Notes: generated by a model from the sequence alone, not told the origin. DNA of 64,000 nt from CAVZVW01 sp963778845 (GCA_963778845.1 CAVZVW010000009.1:682001-746000), one strand, 5' to 3'. Counted from the stretch's first letter, positions 1 to 7,992 are shown. Numbers and translations: made by a program.

Positions 1-1072
1 GCAGATGCGCGACTTCATCGACCGCAACATCGACTCCCCCCTCGACCTGCTGACCCCGGCGCTGGCGAGGCTCGTGGCGATCGGCGGGTTCCGTCGGCTG
101 GCACCGACGGTCGCGACCTACCTCACGGACCCTCGGACCCAGCGGGTCTTCTCGTTCCAGGCGATGTACGCCGGCCTGTCGCCGTACGAGGCACTGGCCC
201 TCTACGCGGTGATCGCCTACATGGACTCGGTGGCGGGGGTCTTCTTCCCGCGCGGGGGCATGCACGCGGTCCCGGCGGCGCTGGCCGCTGCGGCCGCCAA
301 GCACGGCGTCGAGATCCGGTACGCCGTCGAGGTCACCCGCGTCGAGCATGCGGGTGGTCGCGCCCGAGCCGTGCACACCCTCGACGGCGCTCGCGTCGCC
401 TGCGACGCCGTCGTCCTCAACCCCGACCTGCCTGTGGCCTACCGCGACCTTCTCGGCGTGACGCCGCGGCGGGTGCGGGCGTTGAGGTACTCCCCCTCGT
501 GCTACCTCCTGCTCGCCGGGTCGAGCGTTGCCTTCCCGGGCCTGGCCCACCACAACATCCACTTCGGCCACGCCTGGCGCCAGGTGTTCGACGACCTCGG
601 CCGAGGCAGGCTGATGGGCGACCCCTCGTTCCTGGTCAGCAACCCGACCCGTAGCGACGCGACGCTCGCGCCGGCCGGCCGCGAGATCTACCACGTGCTG
701 TTCCCGACCCCGAACCTGGATGCGGGCGTGGCGTGGGGGCGGATCGCCCCCCACTACCGCGAGCACGTCATGACCACGCTGGCCGATCGCGGGTACGTCG
801 GGTTCGCCGAGGCCGTCGAGGTGGAGCACGTCACCACGCCACAGGACTGGGCCCGGCGCGGCCTGGAGCGCGGCACGCCGTTCGCCGCCGCCCACACGTT
901 CGGCCAGACCGGCCCGTGGCGGTCCGGCAACCTCTGGGGGGACAACGTGGTCTTCGCCGGGTCGGGCACGCAGCCGGGGGTCGGCGTCCCGATGGCCCTG
1001 GTGTCCGGGCGCCTCGCCGCCGAGCGCGTGGTCGGCCACGACCCCGCGTACCGGTCCAGGGCGTGGCGATGA
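1..1072 (+). CDS. crtI: Phytoene desaturase (CrtI family), 5' end outside window
   Basis: This is the C-terminal part (about 356 residues) of an FAD-dependent phytoene desaturase, which makes lycopene-type chromophores in carotenoid synthesis. The frame is open to the left edge, so the N-terminal dinucleotide-binding domain lies outside the window; family members are usually about 490-510 residues. The end carries the family C-terminal FAD-binding signature (DNVVFAGSGTQPGVGVP, near residues 310-326 of the visible part). The phytoene synthase gene follows 37 bp downstream on the same strand, the usual pairing in actinobacterial carotenoid clusters. Sequence alone cannot tell a 3-step from a 4-step desaturase. 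Confidence 0.88.
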   Translation, partial: QMRDFIDRNIDSPLDLLTPALARLVAIGGFRRLAPTVATYLTDPRTQRVFSFQAMYAGLSPYEALALYAVIAYMDSVAGVFFPRGGMHAVPAALAAAAAKHGVEIRYAVEVTRVEHAGGRARAVHTLDGARVACDAVVLNPDLPVAYRDLLGVTPRRVRALRYSPSCYLLLAGSSVAFPGLAHHNIHFGHAWRQVFDDLGRGRLMGDPSFLVSNPTRSDATLAPAGREIYHVLFPTPNLDAGVAWGRIAPHYREHVMTTLADRGYVGFAEAVEVEHVTTPQDWARRGLERGTPFAAAHTFGQTGPWRSGNLWGDNVVFAGSGTQPGVGVPMALVSGRLAAERVVGHDPAYRSRAWR

Positions 1073-1109
1073 GGTCACCAGACACGCCCGGATCGGGGAT
1101 GATTCGCGC

Positions 1110-2051
1110 GTGAAGGCCCACTCCCTGGACGCTGCCGGCATCGTGGACCCGCAGCTACGCCATGCGTTCGAGGTCTGCCGACGGCTGCACGCCACGCACG
1201 GGCGCACCTACTACCTGGCCACGGGGCTGCTGCCGCCGGCGAAGCAACCCTTCGTCTGGGCGCTGTACGGGTTCGCCAGGTACGCCGACGACTTCGTGGA
1301 CTCCCTGCGGGACCCTGACCCGCCGGCGCTTCGCACATGGGGTGAGGCGTTCCTCGACGCCGTCGACGCCGGTCACCCCACCGACCCGGTCGGGATGGCC
1401 ATGCAGCACACGATGCATCGCTGGAGCATCCCGCGCGCGCACGTGCAGGAGTTCCTCGAGTCGATGCAGATGGACATCGACGTCAGGGGGTACGCGACCT
1501 ACGCCGACCTGGAGCGCTACATGTACGGCTCCGCGGCGGTGATCGGCCTGCAGATGCTGCCGATCCTGGAGCCGACGGCGCCCGAGGCGGGCACGCGGGC
1601 GCGAGCGATGGGCGAGGCGTTCCAGATGTCCAACTTCATCCGCGACGTCGGCGAGGACCTGCAACGCGGACGGGTCTACCTGCCGGAGGAGGACCTCAAG
1701 ATCTTCGGTGTCACCCGCCAGTCGCTGGCCGCAGGCATCGTGACCAACCCGATCCGCGAGCTGCTGAGGTTCGAGATCGAGCGCACGCGTGGGCTCTACG
1801 CCTTCGCCGAGCCCGGCATCGAGATGGTCCACCCGACCAGCCGGGACTGCGTGCGGACCGCATTCCGCCTCTACGGCGAGATCCTGCTGCAGGTGGAGCG
1901 CTCGGACTACCAGGTCTTGACACAGCGGGTCAGCGTGCCGTTGCGCCGCCGGATGGCGGTCACGCTCCCCGGCCTGCGCCGGGCGCGAGCCGAGCGGCGC
2001 GAGCAGCGGCGGTGGGTCTCCGCAGAAGCCGGACCCACTCCGGCACGCTGA
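1110..2051 (+). CDS. crtB: Phytoene synthase
   Basis: A 313-residue trans-isoprenyl diphosphate synthase of the squalene/phytoene synthase family; it condenses two geranylgeranyl diphosphates to phytoene. Both Asp-rich metal-binding motifs are present: DDFVD at residues 60-64 and DVGED at about 179-183, the latter followed by the conserved RGRVYLPEED stretch. The GTG start is chosen because a GATGAT hexamer sits 6 bases upstream (1098-1103), the spacing of a leaderless promoter, and because the protein begins cleanly before the conserved core. The C-terminus is Arg-rich (residues 280-300), common in this family. It forms a unit with the desaturase just upstream. Confidence 0.92.
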   Translation: MKAHSLDAAGIVDPQLRHAFEVCRRLHATHGRTYYLATGLLPPAKQPFVWALYGFARYADDFVDSLRDPDPPALRTWGEAFLDAVDAGHPTDPVGMAMQHTMHRWSIPRAHVQEFLESMQMDIDVRGYATYADLERYMYGSAAVIGLQMLPILEPTAPEAGTRARAMGEAFQMSNFIRDVGEDLQRGRVYLPEEDLKIFGVTRQSLAAGIVTNPIRELLRFEIERTRGLYAFAEPGIEMVHPTSRDCVRTAFRLYGEILLQVERSDYQVLTQRVSVPLRRRMAVTLPGLRRARAERREQRRWVSAEAGPTPAR

Positions 2052-2086
2052 CCATCTCGGACACGCTGACCAGCGGCAGCAGCTGC

Positions 2087-2440
2087 CTACAGGGCCAAGG
2101 CCTGGGCCCGGCGCCGGATCTCGGTCTTGCGACCTTCCCTGAGCGACTCCAAGGGAGATCCGCCGAGACTGTCGTCGGTGGTGAAGAGCCACCGTACGGC
2201 GTCGGCGTCGGAGAACCCGGCGTCGGCGAGCACGACGAGAGTCCCGCGCAGCTCAGGCAGCGGCGCAGCCTCCAGGAGGAAGGCGTCGGGGATGCTGAGT
2301 ACTCCCCGCTCGCCACGGCGTAGGGCCACGAGCTGGCGGTCCTGCAGGAGCTGGCGCACGCGGTTGACGTCGACGCCCAGGCGCTGCGCGACGTCGGGGA
2401 GCGTGAGCCAGGTGCTGACGAGGGCGTCGAGGTCGTCCAC
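2087..2440 (-). CDS. Rv2175c-like DNA-binding protein
   Basis: A protein of about 117 residues resembling the mycobacterial winged-helix DNA-binding protein Rv2175c, known there as a substrate of kinase PknL. Visible core: LTLPDVAQRLGVDVNRVRQL (helix-turn-helix, near residues 12-31), then a conserved segment with DADAVRWLFTTDDSLGGSP and the Arg-rich C-terminus ending RRRAQALAL. It is divergent from the PASTA kinase gene, the same pairing as Rv2175c/pknL. The start is uncertain: GTG at 2440 has an AGG-type ribosome site about 9 bases upstream, while GTG at 2494 would add 18 Cys/Arg-rich residues. The DNA target is unknown. Confidence 0.75.
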   Translation of the reverse strand: MDDLDALVSTWLTLPDVAQRLGVDVNRVRQLLQDRQLVALRRGERGVLSIPDAFLLEAAPLPELRGTLVVLADAGFSDADAVRWLFTTDDSLGGSPLESLREGRKTEIRRRAQALAL

Positions 2441-2540
2441 GTCGGCAAGCCTGCCACGCGGCGGGCAGGCACGGCAGCCCGCACCCGCCGACACCGGCGC
2501 CGCTTCGTCGTGGCTGACCCGGTACGGCAGGCGCCGAACG

Positions 2541-2546
2541 TAGACT
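2541..2546 (+). promoter_or_regulatory. Candidate -10 of leaderless kinase promoter
   Basis: TAGACT lies 8 bases before the GTG at 2555. This fits the TANNNT -10 consensus and leaderless spacing. No convincing -35 is visible, and the transcription start is inferred. Confidence 0.35.
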
Positions 2547-2554
2547 CGACGATC

Positions 2555-4507
2555 GTGGACACGACTCTGCAGGACCCGCTGATCGGGCGCTCGCTCGACA
2601 GCCGGTACCGGGTGGAGTCGCGGATCGCCCGGGGCGGGATGGCGACCGTGTACCTGGCCATGGACCTGCGCCTGGACCGTGAGGTCGCGCTGAAGGTGAT
2701 GCACGGCCACCTCGTGGACGACGAGCAGTTCGTCGCGCGGTTCGTCCGTGAGGCTCGCTCCGCCGCCCGCCTGTCGCACCCCAACGTGGTGCAGGTCTTC
2801 GACCAGGGGGCTGACGCGGGCTACCTCTACCTGGCCATGGAGTACCTGCCGGGCCGCACGCTGCGCGAGGTTCTCGACGAGCGAGGCGCGCTGACGCCGC
2901 GGGAGGCCTTCTCCATCCTCGACCCCACCCTCGACGCCTTGGCTGCGGCCCACCGCGCCGGCATCGTGCACCGTGACATCAAGCCCGAGAACGTCATCCT
3001 CACCGACGACGGCAGGGTGAAGGTCGCCGACTTCGGCCTGGCGCGTGCGGTCACCGCGTCCACCTCCACGACGTCGGCCCTGGTCGGCACAGTTGCGTAC
3101 CTGTCCCCCGAGCTCGTCGCCCGCGGGATCGCCGACGCGCGCTCCGATGTGTACGCCGCCGGGATCCTGCTGTTCGAGATGCTCACCGGCCGCCAGCCCT
3201 TCACCGGCGACGTGGCCATCCAGGTGGCGTTCCGCCACGTGCACGACGCGGTTCCCCGGCCCAGCGAGCTGGTGCCGGACCTCCCCGTCGAGCTGGACGA
3301 CCTGGTGGCCGCCGCGACGGCTCGCGACCCCGACGAGCGGCCGCCTGACGCAGCCGCGTTCCTCGCCCGGCTCCGCGCTGCCCGGGCCGGCGTCGTCGAG
3401 GAGGCCCTTGACGTGCGTCCGGCACGGGCCCGCGAAGCGGCGGCCCCCGCGTCGGGGCCGGAGGCCGTCACGGAGGTGGTCGCGGCCGACCTCGGCCGAC
3501 GACAGACTCGGGCACTGCCCGTCGCCCGGGGCGGCGACCGGCTGCCGGTGCTGAGACCCGGGCCCGTCGTCCCCGCCCGGGGTCCGGTCGCGGAAGGCCC
3601 GGCCCTCATGGCGCGGCGTCGGCGTCGGGGGCGTCTCGCCCTCATCGCGCTCCTCGTCGCAGCACTCGCCATCGGCGGTAGTGCATGGTGGTTCGCCCGC
3701 GGGCCGGGTGCCTTCACCGGCACCCCGCGCGTGGTCGGGGAGACGGCCGCCCAGGCGGGGGCGTCGCTGCGGCTGCACGGGCTCAAGGCGAACGTGGAGC
3801 TCGTCTTCGACGACGCCGTGCCACCCCAGCAGGTCGTGCGGACGGAGCCTGCGGGCGGGCGTCAGGTGGCCAAGGGCGGAACCGTCACTTTGTTCGTCTC
3901 TCGAGGTCCGCAGCTGGTGGACGTGCCTGCGGTCACCGGGCTGAGCCAGGACGACGCCACGGCGGCGCTGACCACCGCGGGCCTGAAGGTCGGACAGGTC
4001 ACTGGTGCCTACGACCCGGACATCACCAAGGGGCTGGTCGTGTCCAGCAGCCCGGCGCCCGGCCAGAAGCAGCACAAGGACCGGCCGGTGGCGCTCGTCA
4101 TGAGCAAGGGCCCCCGGCCGGTGGCCGTGCCGGACGTACGCGGCCGTACGCGAGACGACGCGACCGCGGCTCTCACCGGTGTGGGCTTGGTCCCCGTGGT
4201 CCCGGCGGTCGGCGGGGAACGGTACGACGACAAGGTCCCGGCGGGTTCCGTCGTCGCGCAGAGCCCCGTCGGCGGGACTTTGCTGCCCGGCCAGGCCGTC
4301 ACCTTGACCATGTCGAAGGGGCCCCCCCTTGTGCTGGTGCCCAACGTCTTCCAGATGACCATGACGCAGGCGCGACGGGTGCTCGAGGCCGCAGGGTTCA
4401 CCGTTCGCCGGCAAGGCACGCGGGTCTTCGACCAGGTGTTCTCCCAGAGCCCGGGCGCGGGGACCATGGCCCCGCGCGGGTCGACGGTCACCGTGCGGAC
4501 GTTCTGA
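2555..4507 (+). CDS. Transmembrane Ser/Thr protein kinase with four PASTA domains (PknL-like)
   Basis: A membrane protein kinase of about 650 residues. The N-terminal kinase domain (about 10-275) has the glycine loop ARGGMATVY, the VAIK-type lysine (VALKVM), the catalytic loop HRDIKPENV near residue 139 and DFGLA near 158. A basic stop-transfer and one membrane segment follow (about 350-375). The extracellular part has four PASTA repeats (about 385-650), which in this family bind peptidoglycan fragments or lipid II. The start is taken at GTG 2555 because TAGACT is 8 bases upstream; GTG 2510 in the same frame would add 15 residues. Mycobacterial PknL lacks PASTA repeats, so this is the extracellular-sensor form, and the divergent Rv2175c-like protein is its likely substrate. 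Confidence 0.9.
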   Translation: MDTTLQDPLIGRSLDSRYRVESRIARGGMATVYLAMDLRLDREVALKVMHGHLVDDEQFVARFVREARSAARLSHPNVVQVFDQGADAGYLYLAMEYLPGRTLREVLDERGALTPREAFSILDPTLDALAAAHRAGIVHRDIKPENVILTDDGRVKVADFGLARAVTASTSTTSALVGTVAYLSPELVARGIADARSDVYAAGILLFEMLTGRQPFTGDVAIQVAFRHVHDAVPRPSELVPDLPVELDDLVAAATARDPDERPPDAAAFLARLRAARAGVVEEALDVRPARAREAAAPASGPEAVTEVVAADLGRRQTRALPVARGGDRLPVLRPGPVVPARGPVAEGPALMARRRRRGRLALIALLVAALAIGGSAWWFARGPGAFTGTPRVVGETAAQAGASLRLHGLKANVELVFDDAVPPQQVVRTEPAGGRQVAKGGTVTLFVSRGPQLVDVPAVTGLSQDDATAALTTAGLKVGQVTGAYDPDITKGLVVSSSPAPGQKQHKDRPVALVMSKGPRPVAVPDVRGRTRDDATAALTGVGLVPVVPAVGGERYDDKVPAGSVVAQSPVGGTLLPGQAVTLTMSKGPPLVLVPNVFQMTMTQARRVLEAAGFTVRRQGTRVFDQVFSQSPGAGTMAPRGSTVTVRTF

Positions 4508-4556
4508 GCGCCTGGTGCGACGGTTCCTGACCCCACCTTCGACACGCTGAGGGCCC

Positions 4557-5474
4557 ATGCCTGCGCCCGCCTCCCACGCCCGTGGCGGGGTCGCCTCCCT
4601 GACGCTCCTCGCCGTCACCGCGGTATGGGGCTCGACGTTCAGCCTGATCAAGGACGCCGTGACGCGGATGCCGGTCGCGGACTTCCTCGCGGTTCGCTTC
4701 GTCGTCGCCACGGCCGTCATGTGGGCGCTGCTCGGGCGCCACGCCGTGCACCTGCCGCGCCACCTCGCGGCACGCGGCCTCGCACTGGGTGCCTGCTACG
4801 GCTTCGGACAGGTCTTGCAGACCCTCGGGCTCGACCGAACCTCGGCCTCGACTGCCGGCTTCGTGACGGGGATGTACGTCGTCCTCACGCCGATTCTCGG
4901 TCGCTTCTTGCTGGGGCAACGGGTGTCCAGGAGCACCGCGACGTCGGTCACGGTGGCGACGCTCGGTCTGGCGGTGCTCTCACTGGACGGCTTCTCGGTC
5001 GGGGTGGGGGAGATCCTCGTGCTCGCCTCGACGCTCCTCTACGCCCTGCACGTGGTGGGGCTCGGCGCGTGGTCGTCCCCGCGGGACGCGTTGGGCCTGG
5101 CGGCATGGCAGGTTCTCGGCATCGCCGTCGTGTGCTCGGCCTTCGCCGTGCCAGGCGGGCTCACGTTGCCTCCGGACTCCTCCGCCTGGTTCGCGATCGG
5201 GTACACGGCGGTCGTCTCGGGAGCGGCCGGGCTTCTGCTGCAGACCTGGTCACAGGCTCACCTGACACCCACCCGAGCGGCGATCATCATGACCAGCGAG
5301 CCGGTGTTCGCGGCGTTGTTCGCTGTGTTGCTCGGCGGTGAGAGCCTGACCACTCGTACTTTGCTGGGCGGGGGGATGGTCGTCGCCGCGATGCTGCTGG
5401 TCGAGCTGAGGCCCCGCCGCTCGGTCTGGGCGGCAGAGGACCCGCCGGTGGAGGCCCTTCATCACGAGGCATGA
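4557..5474 (+). CDS. EamA/DMT-family transporter
   Basis: A 305-residue polytopic membrane protein with the two-fold EamA repeat of the drug/metabolite transporter superfamily. About ten hydrophobic segments are visible; the first half opens with the family-typical AVWGSTFSLIKDAV, and the second half carries the conserved ...TSEPVFAALFAVLLGGE near residues 245-262. Members export amino acids or other metabolites, but the substrate cannot be read from sequence. It starts 49 bp after the kinase gene on the same strand, so cotranscription is possible. A GC-rich hairpin lies 57 bp beyond its stop. Confidence 0.85.
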   Translation: MPAPASHARGGVASLTLLAVTAVWGSTFSLIKDAVTRMPVADFLAVRFVVATAVMWALLGRHAVHLPRHLAARGLALGACYGFGQVLQTLGLDRTSASTAGFVTGMYVVLTPILGRFLLGQRVSRSTATSVTVATLGLAVLSLDGFSVGVGEILVLASTLLYALHVVGLGAWSSPRDALGLAAWQVLGIAVVCSAFAVPGGLTLPPDSSAWFAIGYTAVVSGAAGLLLQTWSQAHLTPTRAAIIMTSEPVFAALFAVLLGGESLTTRTLLGGGMVVAAMLLVELRPRRSVWAAEDPPVEALHHEA

Positions 5475-5530
5475 CGGTACGGGCCCGGCACCCCGGACCG
5501 GCTCCCTCCGCCGGCAGGGAAGCCGCGTAA

Positions 5531-5551
5531 GGCCCGGCTCCGCTCCGGGCC
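5531..5551 (+). terminator. Candidate hairpin terminator after EamA gene
   Basis: GGCCCGG and CCGGGCC form a perfect 7-bp stem around a 7-base loop, 57 bp after the transporter stop. There is no T-tract, as is common in high-GC actinobacteria. Confidence 0.4.
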
Positions 5552-5566
5552 GGCATGCCCTTGCGC

Positions 5567-5585
5567 GATGCTTTGCATTGCACGC
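5567..5585. repeat. Left copy of 19-bp inverted repeat
   Basis: GATGCTTTGCATTGCACGC here is the exact reverse complement of 7911-7929. Similarity continues inward imperfectly for about 14 more bases, including CGCAAC on both sides. The two copies enclose the sortase and DUF3494 genes. Confidence 0.85.
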
Positions 5586-5647
5586 AGATCCGCAACACCT
5601 TTCAGTACGCCCATGGCGGCACAGGGCTCTGCACGCACATCTGCAAC
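5579..5647 (+). repeat. Imperfect direct repeat of the inverted-repeat core
   Basis: The 18-base stretches at 5579-5596 and 5630-5647 match at 16 positions. Both fit TGCACGC-N5-YGCAAC, and each is followed at 16-22 bases by CATGGCGGCACA. The copies are 51 bp apart start to start. Confidence 0.65.
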
Positions 5648-5792
5648 TGCTCGTTGATCGAGGGCCGACATGGCGGCACATGCCGCGCGCAGACTCCCGC
5701 CTTCCAGGGGCGCGCGGGGACTGGGCATCGCGAGGGCGTCACCTCGCCACTGTCACCTCGTAGGGCCGGCGATGCACCAAGGCGGGCCCGGT

Positions 5793-6467
5793 CTAGCCGG
5801 TAGGCCCGGCCGCCCTTCGGGTCGTTGCGACGAGAGAGGTGTAGACGACGACGTTGGACAGGTAATGATGGGTGCGGTTGTCGAAGGTGCCCCCGCACGT
5901 GACGAGCTGCAACGCGCTGTACCCCTGCGAGCCGTAGACCCGGCGGGCCGGGAAGTCCGTCTTCTTGTACGTCGCCACGGTGCGGACCACGAAGTGGGCG
6001 ACCACGCCGTCGGCCAGCATCACCTCGACCCGGTCGCCCGGGCGCAGGGACCGGAGCCTGAAGAAGACGGCCGGGCCCTTGCGGGAGTCCACATGGCCCA
6101 GGATGACCGCCGAACCCGGCTGGCCGGGGGACGGGCCGAGCCGGAACCAGCCCGGCACCTGGAAGTCGGTGGGCACCTGCACGGTGGAGTCGGGGTTGAG
6201 CCCGAGCGAGGACACCGGCACCGCGACGCCGATCGCGGGGATGCGCAGCTCGACAGGGGCCGATCGAGCAACCGGCGACCCTACCGGTACGGCGGACACC
6301 GGTCCGCCGGCGGGTCGTGCAGCGTCGAGCACCGGCCCGGACGGCGTGAGTGCCGAGCCGGGGAGCCGACCATCCTGGCCACGCAGACCTAGAGCGAGGC
6401 ATCCCGCAGCGATGAGCAGGAGTGCGACCGCCGCTGCCCACCAGCGCCTCGCGGGCGCTGGGCTCAT
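5793..6467 (-). CDS. Class F-like sortase
   Basis: A 224-residue membrane-anchored cysteine transpeptidase. An N-terminal membrane segment (about 11-28) is followed by a Pro/Ala-rich linker and a sortase beta-barrel (about 70-215). Catalytic residues are visible: His125 in ILGHVDS, Cys191 in LVTCGG and Arg198 in FDNRTHHY. The pattern resembles actinobacterial class F enzymes more than housekeeping class A or E. Its start overlaps the stop of the upstream HPETG protein by 4 bp, so the two are probably translationally coupled and this enzyme probably anchors that protein to peptidoglycan. The pair lies inside the 19-bp inverted repeats. Confidence 0.87.
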   Translation of the reverse strand: MSPAPARRWWAAAVALLLIAAGCLALGLRGQDGRLPGSALTPSGPVLDAARPAGGPVSAVPVGSPVARSAPVELRIPAIGVAVPVSSLGLNPDSTVQVPTDFQVPGWFRLGPSPGQPGSAVILGHVDSRKGPAVFFRLRSLRPGDRVEVMLADGVVAHFVVRTVATYKKTDFPARRVYGSQGYSALQLVTCGGTFDNRTHHYLSNVVVYTSLVATTRRAAGPTG

Positions 6468-7480
6468 CCGGTGGACAGCCCCCGTCGCCGCCGGATCGCC
6501 TGACCCGTTGCTGCACCCGCCCCGGCCAAGGCCAACACACCGATGAGCATCAGGACCGTGTCACCGCCACCGGGTCGCGACGTTCCGCCCGCACCCGTCT
6601 CCGGGTGACCCGAAGGAATCACGGATCCCGGCGTCGTGGTGCCCGGGGTAGGCGTGGTCCCCGGCGTCGGCGTGGTGCCTGGGCTCGGCGTCGTGCCTGG
6701 GCTCGGCGTGGTCGGGGTCGGTGTCGGCGACGGGGTGGCGCAGCGCGGTCGGGTGATCGCGTTGTCGTCCAGGCTGACCTGACCGTTGCGGGCCAGAACC
6801 CGCCCCTGAACAGTGCTGCGGGTCTGCACCGTCACCGACGTCAGCGCCAAGATGCTCCCGACGAAGCGAGTGCTGGTCCCCAGCGTCGCCGAGCTGCCCA
6901 CCTGCCAGTAGACGTTGCACGGTGACGCACCGCCGATAAGGCTGACCCTGCTGCTGGACGCGGTGATCAGCGTGGACCCCGCCTGGAAGATGAAGACCGC
7001 GTTGGGGTCACCTTGCGCGTCCAACGTGACGGTGCCGGTCAGCGCCAGCGCGGAGGCCGCCTTGTACACCCCCGCGACCAACGTCTGCCCGCCGAGATCG
7101 CTGGAGACCAAGATCGGCGGCGTCCGGCCCGCGGCGTCGACGTACGCGGTCGTCAGGTCGGCCTGAGCCTGGAGGGCGACAGCGTCCGCGACGTGCTGGG
7201 TGCCGTTGTTCACGACCCCCGGAGGAAACCCCGTGACCGCGCTCCCGGGACTGACGCCCAGATCCCCGGAGATCACAGAAGGGCCGGTGTTGGTGACGGT
7301 GGTGCCCGCCAGCACCACGAAGGACGTCGCCGTCCCCAGGCCGACCGGAGGCTGAGCCGCCCATGCGGGCGGCGTCCCCAGGATCACCAACGCGGTGCCG
7401 GCCCCCACCGCGAGGGCGCTCGTCAGCCACGGGCGCACGCGGCGAGCAGGTCCTGGTGCGGGTGGCCGGGCGGGGGTCAT
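6464..7480 (-). CDS. Secreted ice-binding-like (DUF3494) protein with HPETG wall-sorting signal
   Basis: A 338-residue surface protein. From ATG 7480 it has an Arg-rich n-region and signal peptide (cleavage near A41 in PAWAA), then a DUF3494 ice-binding-like domain (about 44-245; GTATSFVVLAGTTVTNTG, VFIFQAGSTLITASSS, LARNGQVSLDDNAITR). A Thr/Pro repeat linker (TPSPGTTPTPG type), HPETG at 292-296, a hydrophobic segment and an RRRR tail follow, which is a complete sortase signal. DUF3494 proteins include ice-binding proteins and adhesins, so cold function is not implied. In-frame starts at ATG 7522 and GTG 7567 lack clear ribosome sites and cannot be excluded. The downstream sortase overlaps by 4 bp. 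Confidence 0.83.
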   Translation of the reverse strand: MTPARPPAPGPARRVRPWLTSALAVGAGTALVILGTPPAWAAQPPVGLGTATSFVVLAGTTVTNTGPSVISGDLGVSPGSAVTGFPPGVVNNGTQHVADAVALQAQADLTTAYVDAAGRTPPILVSSDLGGQTLVAGVYKAASALALTGTVTLDAQGDPNAVFIFQAGSTLITASSSRVSLIGGASPCNVYWQVGSSATLGTSTRFVGSILALTSVTVQTRSTVQGRVLARNGQVSLDDNAITRPRCATPSPTPTPTTPSPGTTPSPGTTPTPGTTPTPGTTTPGSVIPSGHPETGAGGTSRPGGGDTVLMLIGVLALAGAGAATGQAIRRRRGLSTG

Positions 7481-7591
7481 CGTGGACGCGCGAAGAGGCT
7501 GGCCGATCGACGGATCTGGCATGCTCCGACGCTCGCGGCCACCGAAGAGGCCGTCAAGGCACCACACCGAATTGCTACAAGATGGGACAAA

Positions 7592-7620
7592 GCCTTAGGA
7601 CTGACAGACCGTTGTCTTAA
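7592..7620 (-). promoter_or_regulatory. Candidate promoter for DUF3494-sortase operon
   Basis: On the minus strand, TTAAGA (7615-7620) and TAAGGC (7592-7597) are 17 bases apart, like weak -35 and -10 elements. The start would be about 60-100 bases before the coding start. This is pattern only. Confidence 0.28.
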
Positions 7621-7746
7621 CGTTGGGCGGACTTCGCGGGGACGCACCGGAAGCGCCCACCTCCTGACCCTGGCCACCGCCGAGAGCCAGCCGACCACCA
7701 AGCCCTTGGTCACCGTGCCGCCCACCAGCCGATCGGGCAGTGACCG

Positions 7747-7805
7747 CACGACCACGACCACGACCACGACCGCGACCACGACCGCGACCACGAGCACGAG
7801 CACGG
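7747..7805. repeat. Hexanucleotide minisatellite
   Basis: About ten imperfect copies of CACGAC (variants CGCGAC, CACGAG). It lies upstream of the DUF3494 gene and is not in a credible coding frame. Confidence 0.8.
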
Positions 7806-7866
7806 ACCTTGAGGATGAGCCAACGAACCGAAGCCCACGGACCTCTTGACGTGAGGCAGCGAACCG
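7801..7866. repeat. Imperfect direct repeat, about 30 bp, two copies
   Basis: 7801-7830 and 7836-7866 both begin CACGGACCT and end CGAACCG, with a similar TGAG-rich middle. It sits just inside the right inverted repeat. Confidence 0.55.
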
Positions 7867-7910
7867 CTCCGCGCACAGATGGATGAGTCATCGCGGGGCG
7901 TTGCGTACAC

Positions 7911-7929
7911 GCGTGCAATGCAAAGCATC
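7911..7929. repeat. Right copy of 19-bp inverted repeat
   Basis: GCGTGCAATGCAAAGCATC is the exact reverse complement of 5567-5585. Just inside it (toward lower coordinates) the CGCAAC element of the left copy recurs at matching spacing. The enclosed segment is 2,363 bp including both copies. Confidence 0.85.
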
Positions 7930-7992
7930 CAAAAACCATTCGCCACGAGAGTGGGTCTGGTGGATCTTCAGCCGCTGCGCCCGACGTCCCCC

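Larger units (their letters stand above)
5475..5792. other. Non-coding stretch with hairpin and repeat motifs
   Basis: 318 bases without a convincing gene, between two convergent genes. It holds a GC-rich hairpin (5531-5551), the left copy of a 19-bp inverted repeat (5567-5585), a second degenerate copy of the adjoining motif (5630-5647), and a 12-bp direct repeat CATGGCGGCACA at 5612-5623 and 5669-5680. Short open frames here look like chance. Confidence 0.6.

Noticed and set aside
5555..5803. Small plus-strand open frame in the left repeat region
   Set aside because: No ribosome site and no family resemblance; it overlaps repeat motifs.
7013..7849. Long plus-strand open frame opposite the DUF3494 gene
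   Set aside because: It is antisense to a clear signal-peptide/sortase-signal gene, is Arg-rich and matches no family.
5567..7929. Insertion sequence or composite transposon
   Set aside because: The enclosed DNA has no transposase and I found no target duplication, so only the neutral term inverted repeat is used.
7523..7990. Cyclic-di-GMP riboswitch upstream of the DUF3494 gene
   Set aside because: No tetraloop-receptor pattern or conserved core could be found on the minus strand.
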